Under the pieces are notes generated by a model that was not told the DNA's origin, did not search any database, and saw nothing but the letters and a program-made list of their open reading frames with translations. DNA of 64,000 nt, taken from the NCBI RefSeq assembly GCF_010685995.1, contig NZ_JAAGWK010000010.1, positions 62,001-126,000 on the forward strand, given 5' to 3'. The stretch is from Goekera deserti. GTDB taxonomy: Bacteria > Actinomycetota > Actinomycetes > Mycobacteriales > Geodermatophilaceae. Positions 7,584 to 15,911 of this stretch are shown one piece after another. How positions within the stretch are numbered: the stretch's first letter is position 1; each line of letters starts with the position of its first letter. The position numbers and the translations under genes are program-made.

Positions 7584-7629
7584 TCACTTTTTCGGGCAAA
7601 AGTCAGTTCACTTCTTCGGGGGAAGGAGC
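7584..7629. repeat. Two tandem palindromic units between paaB and paaC
   Basis: Unit 1 (7584-7605) has arms ACTTTT and AAAAGT around TCGGGC. Unit 2 (7608-7629) starts TCACTTCTTCGGGGG and is less symmetric. Both resemble the 22-bp palindrome at 11034-11055 at the paaR/paaZ junction. They may form mRNA hairpins that adjust expression of paaC-E relative to paaAB, or bind a regulator. Confidence 0.5.
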
Positions 7630-7648
7630 TGGGAGTCAGGGGGGCCGT

Positions 7649-8011
7649 TCAGATGTGGGGGACGTCGTCCGGGATCTCGTAGAAGGTCGGGTGCCGGTAG
7701 ACCTTGTCGCCGGACGGCGCGAACATGGGGTCCTTCTCGTCCGGCGAGGACGCCGTGATGTGCGTGGCCTTGACGACCCAGATGCTGACGCCCTCGTTGC
7801 GGCGGGTGTAGAGGTCGCGGGCGGCGTGCACCGCCATCTCGTCGTCCGGGGCGTGCAGCGAGCCGACGTGCACGTGGTTCAGCCCGCGCTTGCCCCGGAC
7901 GAACACCTCGTACAGCGGCCAGTCGCGGCGGGCCGCCTTGCCCGTCCCGGTCGGCACCTCGGGCCCGGTCGGCACTGCCCCGTGGCCACCCTCGGCGGTC
8001 AGGTCGCTCAC
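7649..8011 (-). CDS. paaB: 1,2-phenylacetyl-CoA epoxidase subunit B
   Basis: 120 residues from GTG 8011, overlapping the paaA stop (GTGA). The small PaaB subunit bridges the PaaAC heterodimers. Diagnostic segments are [20 protein letters not shown], then [20 protein letters not shown], and [13 protein letters not shown]. The first 25 residues are a low-complexity extension not needed for the fold. Second gene of the operon. Confidence 0.94.
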   Translation of the reverse strand: MSDLTAEGGHGAVPTGPEVPTGTGKAARRDWPLYEVFVRGKRGLNHVHVGSLHAPDDEMAVHAARDLYTRRNEGVSIWVVKATHITASSPDEKDPMFAPSGDKVYRHPTFYEIPDDVPHI

Positions 8012-8967
8012 GACGCGTGCTTCTCCGCGTACGCGGTCGCCGCCTCGATCACCCACGCGTTGTCGTCGCGGGCGGCCCGGCGGCGGGCGATGCGCTCGGC
8101 GTTGGCCGGGCCGTTGCCGGAGATGACCCGCTTGAACTCGTCCCAGTCGATCTGGCCGAACCGGTACCGCCCGGTCGAGGGGTCCAGCCGCAGCTCCGGG
8201 TCGGGCAGCGTGACGCCGAGCGCTTCGGCCTGCGGGACCGACATGTCGACGTAGCGCTGGCGCAGCTCGTCGTTGGAGTGCCGCTTGATGCCCCACGCCA
8301 TCGACTGCGCCGAGTTGGGGCTGTCGTCGTCCGGCGGGCCGAACATCATCAGCGACGGCCACCACCAGCGGTCGACGGCGTCCTGGACCATGGCCCGCTG
8401 CTCGTCGGTGCCGCGCATCATCGTCATCAGGAGCTCGTAGCCCTGCCGCTGGTGGAAGGACTCCTCCTTGCAGACCCTGATCATCGCGCGGGCGTAGGGC
8501 CCGTACGACGAGCGGCACAGCGGCACCTGGTTGCAGATCGCCGCGCCGTCCACGAGCCAGCCGATGACGCCGACGTCGGCGTAGGTGAGCGTCGGGTAGT
8601 TGAAGATCGAGCTGTACTTATGCCGGCCCTCGATCAGCTTGTCGGTGAGGTCGGCCCGGTCGGCGCCGAGCGTCTCGGCCGCGGAGTAGAGGTACATGCC
8701 GTGGCCGGCCTCGTCCTGCACCTTGGCCAGCAGGATCGCCTTGCGGCGCAGCGACGGCGCGGCGAGCAGCCAGTCGCCCTCGGGCTGCATGCCGATGATC
8801 TCCGAGTGCGCGTGCTGGGCGATCTGCCGGATCAGGCCCTTGCGGTATCCCTCGGGCATCCAGTCGCGCGGTTCGACGCGCTTGTCGGCGGCGATCGTGG
8901 CGTCGAAGTGCGCCTGCAGCGCGGCCTCGTCCGGAGCGGCCGGGCGGTCGAGCGTGGGTGCGGACAT
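8008..8967 (-). CDS. paaA: 1,2-phenylacetyl-CoA epoxidase catalytic subunit
   Basis: 319 residues from ATG 8967, with GGAGG nine bases upstream. PaaA holds the di-iron centre that turns phenylacetyl-CoA into its ring-1,2-epoxide. The iron-ligand motifs are [20 protein letters not shown] (E..H) and [15 protein letters not shown] (E..H) in a ferritin-like fold. First gene of paaABCDE. The promoter region shared with divergent paaK contains two TetR-type operators, the nearer one just upstream of this ribosome-binding site. Confidence 0.96.
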   Translation of the reverse strand: MSAPTLDRPAAPDEAALQAHFDATIAADKRVEPRDWMPEGYRKGLIRQIAQHAHSEIIGMQPEGDWLLAAPSLRRKAILLAKVQDEAGHGMYLYSAAETLGADRADLTDKLIEGRHKYSSIFNYPTLTYADVGVIGWLVDGAAICNQVPLCRSSYGPYARAMIRVCKEESFHQRQGYELLMTMMRGTDEQRAMVQDAVDRWWWPSLMMFGPPDDDSPNSAQSMAWGIKRHSNDELRQRYVDMSVPQAEALGVTLPDPELRLDPSTGRYRFGQIDWDEFKRVISGNGPANAERIARRRAARDDNAWVIEAATAYAEKHAS

Positions 8968-8983
8968 CGGGGGCCTCCGATCA

Positions 8984-9007
8984 ATTACTGACCAAGCGGT
9001 CGGTAAT
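8984..9007. promoter_or_regulatory. TetR-type operator O1 (probable PaaR site), paaA side
   Basis: ATTACTGACC-N4-GGTCGGTAAT, a nearly perfect inverted repeat with a single mismatched pair. It is identical in both half-sites to O2 at 9070-9093; only the spacer differs (AAGC against ACCC). It lies 17-40 bases before the paaA start, so bound repressor would block paaABCDE. The likely ligand-responsive repressor is the TetR protein encoded at 10438. Confidence 0.8.
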
Positions 9008-9043
9008 CAGTGTGCCCCAGAACCATGCCGCGCACAACCCGTC

Positions 9044-9072
9044 TTGACAGCGCGTGCCGGGCCGAGTTGATT
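9044..9072 (+). promoter_or_regulatory. Probable paaK promoter
   Basis: TTGACA at 9044-9049 is followed after 17 bases by TTGATT at 9067-9072, a fair -35/-10 pair. Operator O2 starts at 9070 and overlaps the -10 box, as expected for repression by steric block. Confidence 0.5.
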
Positions 9073-9093
9073 ACTGACCACCCGGTCGGTAAT
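9070..9093. promoter_or_regulatory. TetR-type operator O2 (probable PaaR site), paaK side
   Basis: ATTACTGACC-N4-GGTCGGTAAT, same half-sites as O1, centre-to-centre distance 86 bases. It overlaps the predicted paaK -10 box and lies 32 bases before the paaK start. Confidence 0.8.
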
Positions 9094-9124
9094 CACGTGC
9101 GGCCCGGAAGGCGAGGAGAGCGGC

Positions 9125-10441
9125 ATGACGACGCGGCGACTGGGCCAGGCCCCCGATCCGGCACTCCTGGACGACGCCGAGCGGATGGGCGTCGACGAGC
9201 TGCGCGCCCTCCAGCTGCAGCGGCTGCAGTGGACGTTGCGGCACGCCTATGAGAACGTCCCGCACTACACCAAGGTCTTCGACGCGGCCGGCGTGCACCC
9301 CGACGACTGCCGCTCGCTGGAGGACCTGGCCCGCTTCCCCACCACGTCGAAGGCGGACCTGCGGGAGAACTACCCGTTCGGCATGTTCGCCGTCCCGCGG
9401 GAGCAGGTCCGCCGGGTGCACGCGTCGTCGGGCACCACCGGCCGCCCCACCGTCGTCGGGTACACGGAGCAGGACATCCGCACCTGGGCGACCGTCATGG
9501 CCCGGTCGATCCGCGCGTCCGGTGGCCGGGCGGGCGACGTGCTGCACAACGCCTACGGCTACGGGCTGTTCACCGGCGGGCTGGGCGCGCACTACGGCGC
9601 CGAGGAGCTGGGCTGCACGGTCGTCCCGGTGTCCGGCGGCATGACCCCGCGCCAGGTGCAGCTGATCACCGACTTCGCGCCGCGGATCATCATGGTGACG
9701 CCCAGCTACATGCTCACCGTCATCGACGAGTTCGAGAAGCAGGGCATCGACCCGCGGACGTCGTCCCTGCAGATCGGGATCTTCGGCGCCGAGCCGTGGA
9801 CCGAGCAGATGCGCCAGGAGATGGAGCAGCGCCTGGACATCGACGCGGTCGACATCTACGGGCTGAGCGAGGTGATGGGCCCCGGCGTCGCCAACGAGTG
9901 CGTGGAGACCAAGGACGGCCTGCACGTCTGGGAGGACCACTTCTACCCCGAGGTCGTCGACCCGCTGACCGCGGAGCCACTGCCGGCCGGGGAGCGCGGC
10001 GAGCTGCTGTTCACCTCGCTGACCAAGGAGGCGATGCCGATCATCCGGTACCGCACCCGCGACCTCACCCGGCTGCTGCCCGGCACCGCCCGCCCCGGCA
10101 TGCGCCGGATGGAGAAGGTCACCGGCCGCACCGACGACATGATCATCCTGCGCGGGGTGAACGTCTTCCCGACCCAGATCGAGGAGGTCGTGCTCCGGAC
10201 GCCGGGGCTGTCGCCGCACTTCTCGCTGCTGCTGTCCACCCGCGGCCGGATGGACCACCTGACCGTCACCGTCGAGGCCCGCCCGGACTGCCCGCCCGCC
10301 CGCCGGGCCGACGCCGCCGAGGAGGTCGCCCGGGCCGTCAAGGAGACGGTCGGCGTCAGCATGGACGTCCAGGTGGTCGACCCGGAGACCCTGGCCCGGT
10401 CGGTGGGCAAGCTGCAGCGGCTCGTGGACCAGCGCTCGTGA
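9125..10441 (+). CDS. paaK: Phenylacetate-CoA ligase
   Basis: 438 residues from ATG 9125 with GGCGAGGAGAG upstream. It activates phenylacetate with ATP and CoA to phenylacetyl-CoA, the substrate of PaaABCDE. Adenylate-forming motifs are visible: the P-loop VHASSGTTGRPTVVGYT, the aromatic-binding YGLSEVMGPGVANEC, RYRTRDLT, and the C-terminal GRTDDMIILRGVNVFPTQIE hinge. Length is normal for PaaK. It is divergent from paaA and overlaps the tetR gene by four bases (GTGA). Confidence 0.96.
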   Translation: MTTRRLGQAPDPALLDDAERMGVDELRALQLQRLQWTLRHAYENVPHYTKVFDAAGVHPDDCRSLEDLARFPTTSKADLRENYPFGMFAVPREQVRRVHASSGTTGRPTVVGYTEQDIRTWATVMARSIRASGGRAGDVLHNAYGYGLFTGGLGAHYGAEELGCTVVPVSGGMTPRQVQLITDFAPRIIMVTPSYMLTVIDEFEKQGIDPRTSSLQIGIFGAEPWTEQMRQEMEQRLDIDAVDIYGLSEVMGPGVANECVETKDGLHVWEDHFYPEVVDPLTAEPLPAGERGELLFTSLTKEAMPIIRYRTRDLTRLLPGTARPGMRRMEKVTGRTDDMIILRGVNVFPTQIEEVVLRTPGLSPHFSLLLSTRGRMDHLTVTVEARPDCPPARRADAAEEVARAVKETVGVSMDVQVVDPETLARSVGKLQRLVDQRS

Positions 10442-11061
10442 CCGTCGCCGCGCGCCGGGGGCGGCCGGGGCACTCGCTGGACTCGCTGCTCGACGTCGCC
10501 GTCGAGGTGTTCAACGAGCGCGGCTACGAGGCGACGTCGATGGACTCCCTCGCCGAGCGGCTGGGGGTCACCAAGTCGGCGATCTACCACCACGTGCCGA
10601 GCAAGGTCGAGCTGCTGCGCCTCGCGCTGGACCGGGCGCTGGACGGGCTGTTCGCCGTCCTCGCCGAGCCGGCGGCGACCAGCGGCCCGGCGATCGACCG
10701 GCTGGAGCACGTCGTCCGCGGGTCGGTCCGGGTGCTCACCGGCGAGCTCCCCTTCGTGACGCTGCTGCTGCGGGTGCGCGGCAACACCGAGGTCGAGCAG
10801 CACGCCCTCGGGCGCCGGCGCGAGTTCGACCGGGTCGTCACCGACCTGGTGCGCCTGGCCGAGGACGAGGGCAGCGTCCGCCCGGACGTCGACCCCGCGG
10901 TCACCAGCCGGCTGCTCTTCGGCACCGTCAACTCGCTCACCGAGTGGTACCGCCCCGGCGGCCCGCTCACCCCCGACGCCCTGGCCGACGCCCTCGTCAC
11001 CACCCTCTTCACCGGCCTGCGCACCACCCCTCCTGACTTCTTCGGGAAGAAGTCAAGGTGA
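10438..11061 (+). CDS. paaR: TetR family repressor, probable PaaR
   Basis: 207 residues from GTG 10438, inside the paaK stop. The N-terminal TetR helix-turn-helix is clear (DVAVEVFNERGYEATSMDSLAERLGVTKSAIYHHVPSKVELL, read as several helices). The ligand-binding half has LLLRVRGNTEVEQHALGRRREFDRVV. Its place inside the paaK-paaZ transcript and the two palindromes between paaA and paaK mark it as the phenylacetyl-CoA-responsive repressor of the cluster; this is inference. The last codons (PPDFFGKKSR) are encoded by a perfect 22-bp palindrome at 11034-11055. Confidence 0.85.
   Translation: MTVAARRGRPGHSLDSLLDVAVEVFNERGYEATSMDSLAERLGVTKSAIYHHVPSKVELLRLALDRALDGLFAVLAEPAATSGPAIDRLEHVVRGSVRVLTGELPFVTLLLRVRGNTEVEQHALGRRREFDRVVTDLVRLAEDEGSVRPDVDPAVTSRLLFGTVNSLTEWYRPGGPLTPDALADALVTTLFTGLRTTPPDFFGKKSR
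11034..11055. repeat. Perfect 22-bp palindrome at the paaR 3' end
   Basis: TGACTTCTTC-GG-GAAGAAGTCA, ten-base perfect arms, inside the last codons of paaR and 33 bases before the paaZ start. It is closely related to the units at 7584-7629. In RNA it could fold with a UUCG-type loop and affect the paaZ ribosome-binding region or mRNA stability. Confidence 0.6.
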
Positions 11062-11087
11062 AGGACGACGTCAAGGAGCTGCACACG

Positions 11088-13136
11088 ATGACCGCACCGC
11101 TGCTGGAGAGCCACATCGCCGGACGCTGGGTCGCCGCCGATGACGAGGGCACACCTCTGCCGGACGCCGTGACCGGGGAGACCGTCGCCCGGGTGTCCAC
11201 CGCCGGCGTCGACGTCACCGCGATGCTCGACCACGCCCGCCGGGTCGGCGGCCCGGCGCTGCGCGAGCTGACGTTCCACCAGCGGGCCGGCCTGCTCAAG
11301 GCGCTGGGCCTGAAGCTGATGGCCGGCAAGGACGAGTTCTACGCGCTGAGCCGCCGCACCGGCGCCACCGACCGGGACTCCGCCGTGGACGTCGACGGCG
11401 GGTTCGGCACGCTGCTGTCCTACGCCAGCAAGGCCCGCCGCGAGCTGCCCGACGACACCGTCGTCCTGGACGGCGCACCGGAGGTGCTGGGCAAGCGGGG
11501 CACGTTCCTCGGCCAGCACGTCTACACCTCGATGCGCGGGGTCGCCGTGCAGGTCAACGCCTTCAACTTCCCGGTGTGGGGGATGCTGGAGAAGCTGGCA
11601 CCGGCGTTCCTGGCCGGCGTCCCGACGGTGGTGAAGCCGGGCAGCCAGACCGCCTACCTCACCGAGCTGGTGTTCCGCCGGATGGTCGAGTCGGGGCTGC
11701 TGCCCGAGGGCTCGGTGCAGCTGCTCGTGGGCAACCCCGCCGGGCTGCTCGACTCCCTGGGCGGGCAGGACCTGGTCTTCTTCACCGGCTCGGCCGAGAC
11801 CGCCCGCAAGCTGCGCAGCACGCCGGCGGTGCTGGCCAACTCGGTGCGGTTCAACGCCGAGGCGGACTCGCTGAACTGCTCGGTGCTGGGCCCGGACGCC
11901 ACCCCGGACACCCCCGAGTTCGGCCTGTTCGTCGACCAGCTGGTCACCGAGATGACGGTCAAGGCCGGCCAGAAGTGCACCGCGATCCGCCGCGCCCTGG
12001 TCCCCCGCGCACTCGTGGACGACGTCGTCGAGGCGACCCGGGTGAAGCTCGCCGAGGTCGTGGTCGGCGACCCGGCCGCCGAGGGCGTGACCATGGGCGC
12101 GCTGGCCAGCCCGGACCAGCGCCGCGAGGTGCTGAAGGCCGTCGGCGCGCTGCGCGGGGTGGCGCGGCTGGTCGCCGGTGACCCGGACGACTTCACGGTC
12201 CGCGGCGCGGACCGCGAGCGCGGGGCCTTCCTGCCGCCGATGCTGCTGCGCTGCGACGACCTGGGCGCCGGCGAGCCGCACGACGTCGAGGCGTTCGGCC
12301 CGGTGAGCACCGTGCTGCCCTACGACTCCGTCGCCGATGCCGTGGCCCTCGCAGAACGTGGTCAGGGGTCGCTGGTCGGCTCCCTGGTCACCCACGACCC
12401 GGCGGTCGCGCGGGAGTTCGTGCTGGGTGCCGCGCACGCGCACGGCCGGATCCTGGTCCTGGACCGGGACGACGCCCGGGAGAGCACCGGCCACGGCTCC
12501 CCGCTGCCGGTGCTGGTGCACGGCGGCCCGGGCCGGGCCGGCGGCGGTGAGGAGCTGGGCGGCATCCGCGGCGTGCTGCACCACATGCAGCGCACCGCCG
12601 TGCAGGGCTCACCCGACGTGCTCACCGAGGTCGGCGGCCGCTGGATGACCGGCGCCCGGCGCACCGACGACGGGGTGCACCCGTTCCGGAAGTCGCTGGC
12701 CGAGCTGCGCATCGGCGACTCGGTCACCGCCGGCCCGCGCGAGGTGACCCTGGCCGACGTCGAGCACTTCGCCGAGTTCACCGGCGACACGTTCTACGCG
12801 CACATGGACGAGGCGGCCGCCGCGGCGAACCCCCTGTTCGGCGGCCGGGTGGCGCACGGCTACCTCATCGTCTCCTTCGCCGCCGGGCTGTTCGTCGACC
12901 CCGACCCGGGCCCGGTCCTGGCCAACTACGGGGTCGACGGCCTGCGGTTCCTGACCCCGGTCAAGCCCGGGGACACGCTGACGGTGACGCTGACCTGCAA
13001 GCAGATCAGCCCGCGGGGCGGTGCCGAGCACGGCGAGGTGCGCTGGGACGCCGTCGTGGTCAACTCCGAGGGGAAGCCGGTCGCCACCTACGACGTGCTG
13101 ACGATGGTCGCCAAGCAGTGGCCCCCGGCGGCGTGA
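11088..13136 (+). CDS. paaZ: Bifunctional oxepin-CoA hydrolase / 3-oxo-5,6-dehydrosuberyl-CoA semialdehyde dehydrogenase
   Basis: 682 residues from ATG 11088, with AAGGAG nine bases upstream (an in-frame GTG at 11058 is less likely). PaaZ opens the oxepin-CoA ring and oxidises the resulting aldehyde. The N-terminal aldehyde dehydrogenase (about 1-515) has the general-base Glu in NAEADSLNCSVL and the nucleophile Cys in GQKCTAIRR. The C-terminal MaoC-type hydratase (about 535-680) has GDTFYAHMDEAAA...FGGRVAHGYLIVS. Standard full length. Last gene of the plus-strand paaK-paaR-paaZ transcript. Confidence 0.95.
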   Translation: MTAPLLESHIAGRWVAADDEGTPLPDAVTGETVARVSTAGVDVTAMLDHARRVGGPALRELTFHQRAGLLKALGLKLMAGKDEFYALSRRTGATDRDSAVDVDGGFGTLLSYASKARRELPDDTVVLDGAPEVLGKRGTFLGQHVYTSMRGVAVQVNAFNFPVWGMLEKLAPAFLAGVPTVVKPGSQTAYLTELVFRRMVESGLLPEGSVQLLVGNPAGLLDSLGGQDLVFFTGSAETARKLRSTPAVLANSVRFNAEADSLNCSVLGPDATPDTPEFGLFVDQLVTEMTVKAGQKCTAIRRALVPRALVDDVVEATRVKLAEVVVGDPAAEGVTMGALASPDQRREVLKAVGALRGVARLVAGDPDDFTVRGADRERGAFLPPMLLRCDDLGAGEPHDVEAFGPVSTVLPYDSVADAVALAERGQGSLVGSLVTHDPAVAREFVLGAAHAHGRILVLDRDDARESTGHGSPLPVLVHGGPGRAGGGEELGGIRGVLHHMQRTAVQGSPDVLTEVGGRWMTGARRTDDGVHPFRKSLAELRIGDSVTAGPREVTLADVEHFAEFTGDTFYAHMDEAAAAANPLFGGRVAHGYLIVSFAAGLFVDPDPGPVLANYGVDGLRFLTPVKPGDTLTVTLTCKQISPRGGAEHGEVRWDAVVVNSEGKPVATYDVLTMVAKQWPPAA

Positions 13137-13152
13137 CACCCCGCCGGGGGTG
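13137..13152. terminator. Short hairpin between convergent paaZ and MocR gene
   Basis: CACCCC-GCCG-GGGGTG lies directly after the paaZ stop and four bases before the stop of the opposing gene. It is a likely shared terminator. Confidence 0.5.
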
Positions 13153-13156
13153 ACGC

Positions 13157-14620
13157 TCAGACGACGGCGACCGCTCGTGAGGTCCGGCCGGCCGTCGTCT
13201 GCACCTGGCCGACCAGCCCGGCCAGCACGGCGACCGCGGTGCGCAGGTCGTCCTCACCGAGGGTGAAGGGCAGCCGCAGGTGGTCGTCGAAGGCGTGCCC
13301 GGTGCCGAACGCCCGCCCCTCGGCGAGCACCAGCCCGTGCGGGGCGGCGGCAGCGGCGAGCGCCGCCGAGCCCAGCCCGGCGGGGAGACGGCACCACAGC
13401 GACAGCCCGCCGGCCGGCGGCGTCACCTGCCAGTCCGGCAGGTGCTCGGCGAGCTCGCCCAGCAGCACGTCGCGCCGGTGCCGCAGCAGCGCGCGGCGCT
13501 CGGCCAGGACGTCGTCCCAGCGGGCGAACAACTCGACGGCGGTCAGCTGGTCCAGCGCGCTGACCGTCATCTGCCGGTGGCCCAGCGCGGCACCGAGCCG
13601 GGCGGCGAGGGCGGCATCGGTGCGCAGCCAGCCGATCCGCAGGCCACCCCACACCACCTTGCTGAGCCCACCGAGCGTCACGGTCGCGGCGTCCGGCAGG
13701 CTCGCGGCGAAGGGCGGCACGTCCTGCGCGCCGTCCAGGCGCAACTCCGCGGAGACCTCGTCGACGACGCCGAGCACGCCGTGGCGCCACAGCGTCGCGG
13801 CCAGCCGGCGCCGGCCGGCGGCCGACAGCACGGCCCCGGACGGGTTGGAGAAGTCGGGCATCAGGTAGGCCAGCCGGGGCGCGCTCTGCCGGGCCGCGAG
13901 GTGCACGGCCTCGACGAGCGCATCCGGGGCGGCGGCGTCGACCGGCACCGGGATGCAGCGCCCACCGGCCTGCTCGATCACGGTGACCGCGCCCGGGTAG
14001 GTGGGGTGCTCGACCAGCACCCGGTCGCCGGCCTGCACCAGGGTCTGCAGCACGACGGCGGTGGCGTCCATCGTGCCGGCGGTGACCACGACCTGCTCGG
14101 GTTCGGTGGGCAGCCCGCGGGCGGTGAAGCGCGCGGCGACCGCGGCCCGCAGCGACGGCAGACCGCCGGGGTGGTAGCCGTGGTCGTCGAGCAGCCGGGG
14201 CAGCTGGTCCAGCGCGGCGCGGTAGGCCGGCACCAGCTGCCCCGCCGCGCCCGGGGCCGCGTGCGCGAGGTCGACCAGGCCGGTGTCGTGCGGCGGCCAG
14301 TCGGCTGCCGCCCGGCCGGGCGGCAGCTCGACCACCGTGCCCGACCCGTGCCGGGTGCGGGCGAAGCCCTCCTCCCGGAGCACGCGGTAGGCCGAGGCGA
14401 CGGTGACCCGGCTCAGCCCGAGGGCGGCGGCGAGCTCCCGCTCCCCGGGCAGCCGGGTGCCCACCGGCAGCTCGCCGGAGGCGACCCGCTCCCGCACCCG
14501 GCGGGCCAAGGCGGCGTAGCGCGGGCCGGGCAGGTCGTCGAGCGACCCCAGGGCGGACCCGAACGCGCGGGCGGACCCGGACGCGACGGCCGACCCGGGC
14601 AGCTGACCGACCACTGGCAT
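13157..14620 (-). CDS. MocR-type regulator: GntR winged helix fused to class I aminotransferase fold
   Basis: 487 residues from ATG 14620; the frame is open further upstream, but conserved sequence starts at LDDLPGPRYAALARRVRERV. The winged helix (about 35-100) has LPVGTRLPGERELAAALGLSRVTVASAYRVL in two blocks, and the aminotransferase part (about 115-480) has PDFSNPSGAV and the PLP lysine in LGGLSKVVWGGLRIGW. MocR proteins use bound PLP to regulate vitamin B6, amino-acid or transporter genes. A gene for a one-span membrane protein is divergent at 14682, so that is the likely target, in place of the usual YczE. Confidence 0.88.
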   Translation of the reverse strand: MPVVGQLPGSAVASGSARAFGSALGSLDDLPGPRYAALARRVRERVASGELPVGTRLPGERELAAALGLSRVTVASAYRVLREEGFARTRHGSGTVVELPPGRAAADWPPHDTGLVDLAHAAPGAAGQLVPAYRAALDQLPRLLDDHGYHPGGLPSLRAAVAARFTARGLPTEPEQVVVTAGTMDATAVVLQTLVQAGDRVLVEHPTYPGAVTVIEQAGGRCIPVPVDAAAPDALVEAVHLAARQSAPRLAYLMPDFSNPSGAVLSAAGRRRLAATLWRHGVLGVVDEVSAELRLDGAQDVPPFAASLPDAATVTLGGLSKVVWGGLRIGWLRTDAALAARLGAALGHRQMTVSALDQLTAVELFARWDDVLAERRALLRHRRDVLLGELAEHLPDWQVTPPAGGLSLWCRLPAGLGSAALAAAAAPHGLVLAEGRAFGTGHAFDDHLRLPFTLGEDDLRTAVAVLAGLVGQVQTTAGRTSRAVAVV

Positions 14621-14681
14621 GCAGGCCACCATGCCGTATTGGACCGATCCACACCAGTCCTCGCGCCGCCAGGCTGGTCGC

Positions 14682-14858
14682 ATGACCTCCACTGGACTGT
14701 TCCTGACCCTGCTCGTGCTGGCGATCGGCAGCCTGTGTGCGACCACCGTGCTCCTCGCCGCACGGGGCGGACGCGGCCCGGGCGACCCGCCGGCCAGCCA
14801 CCCGCCGCCGTCCCGGCAGGGGTGGGGCCACCCGGCCGGACACAGCAGGCTAGGTTAG
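14682..14858 (+). CDS. Small single-span membrane protein
   Basis: 58 residues from ATG 14682. One hydrophobic segment (GLFLTLLVLAIGSLCATTVLL, positions 5-25 in two halves) is followed by an Arg/Pro/Gly-rich tail. The gene is divergent from the MocR regulator with about 60 bases between starts, the usual arrangement of regulator and target. A CAGGCT box ends six bases before the ATG. Its last codons overlap the iron box at 14850-14868, so it ends inside the next gene's promoter. Coding status is probable, function unknown. Confidence 0.45.
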   Translation: MTSTGLFLTLLVLAIGSLCATTVLLAARGGRGPGDPPASHPPPSRQGWGHPAGHSRLG

Positions 14859-14868
14859 CCTCGCCTAA
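14850..14868 (+). promoter_or_regulatory. DtxR/IdeR iron box
   Basis: CTAGGTTAGCCTCGCCTAA matches the DtxR/IdeR consensus TTAGGTTAGGCTAACCTAA at 15 of 19 positions by eye. It is 23 bases before the start of the siderophore-binding protein, so iron-loaded repressor would shut that gene off. Confidence 0.75.
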
Positions 14869-14891
14869 TCACCACCCCGGAGGTCCTCACC

Positions 14892-15902
14892 GTGCGCTCT
14901 ACCCGTCCCGTCCGCCTCGTCGCCCCCCTGGCGGTGGCCGCCCTGCTGGTCACCGGCTGCGGCTCCTCGGAGTCCGACACCGACTCGTCCGCGGCCGGCG
15001 GGTCCTCCTCCGGTGCCTTCCCGGTCACCATCGAGCACACGTTCGGCGAGACCGTCATCGACGAGCAGCCGGTCGACGTCGTCACGTGGGGCTTCGGCAG
15101 CACCGACGCCGCCCTGGCCCTCGGCGTCGTCCCGGTCGCCATCCCGACGCAGACCTACGGCGGGGACGCCGAGGGCGTGCTGCCGTGGATCGGCGAGAAG
15201 CTGGACGAGATGGGCGCCGAGCGGCCGACCATGCTGCCCGACGGCGACGAGGTGCCCTTCGAGGCCATCGCCGCGGCCCAGCCGGACGTCATCCTGGCCA
15301 ACTACTCGGGCATCACCGAGGAGGAGTACCGGACCCTCAGCGAGATCGCGCCGACCGTCGCCTACCCCGGTGAGGCGTGGGCGACCCCGTGGCGCGACGT
15401 CGTCACCACCGTCGGGCAGGCGCTCGGCAAGGCCGAGGAGGCCGAGCAGCTGGTCGCCGACACCGACAAGGTGATCTCCGATGCCGCCGCCGAGCACCCG
15501 GAGCTGCAGGGCAAGACCGTCGCCGCCGTCTGGGACACCGCCGGCACCTTCTACGTCTACAAGCCGGCCGACGCCCGGGTGGAGTTCCTCACCGACCTGG
15601 GCCTGACCGTGGCGCCGAGCGTGACCGCGCTGGACAGCGGCGAGTCGACCTTCTACACCACGATCAGCTACGAGCAGGTGCCCGAGCTGACCAGCGACAT
15701 CCTGCTCAGCTACGCCTCCACCCCGGAGGAGGCGGCGACCTTCGACGCCCAGCCGTACACGCAGCTGATGCCGCAGGTGCAGTCCGGCCACCACGCCACC
15801 ATGATCGGCACCGAGGCCATCGCCGCGGTGTCCCCGCCGACCGTCCTGTCGCTCACCTACAGCCTGGACGACTACCTGCAGGTGCTCTCCGACGCCGCCT
15901 GA
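14892..15902 (+). CDS. Iron-siderophore ABC transporter substrate-binding lipoprotein
   Basis: 336 residues from GTG 14892 with GGAGG upstream. The signal peptide ends in a lipobox (LLVTGCGSS, Cys about residue 23), followed by a Ser/Gly linker. The class III binding-protein fold is recognised by PVTIEHTFGETVIDEQPVDVVTWG, split as two strands, then FEAIAAAQPDVILANYSGITEEEY and PSVTALD. It should capture a ferric siderophore outside the cell. No permease or ATPase gene follows, so it relies on a transporter encoded elsewhere. The iron box upstream agrees with the role. Confidence 0.9.
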   Translation: MRSTRPVRLVAPLAVAALLVTGCGSSESDTDSSAAGGSSSGAFPVTIEHTFGETVIDEQPVDVVTWGFGSTDAALALGVVPVAIPTQTYGGDAEGVLPWIGEKLDEMGAERPTMLPDGDEVPFEAIAAAQPDVILANYSGITEEEYRTLSEIAPTVAYPGEAWATPWRDVVTTVGQALGKAEEAEQLVADTDKVISDAAAEHPELQGKTVAAVWDTAGTFYVYKPADARVEFLTDLGLTVAPSVTALDSGESTFYTTISYEQVPELTSDILLSYASTPEEAATFDAQPYTQLMPQVQSGHHATMIGTEAIAAVSPPTVLSLTYSLDDYLQVLSDAA

Positions 15903-15911
15903 CACAGCGAC

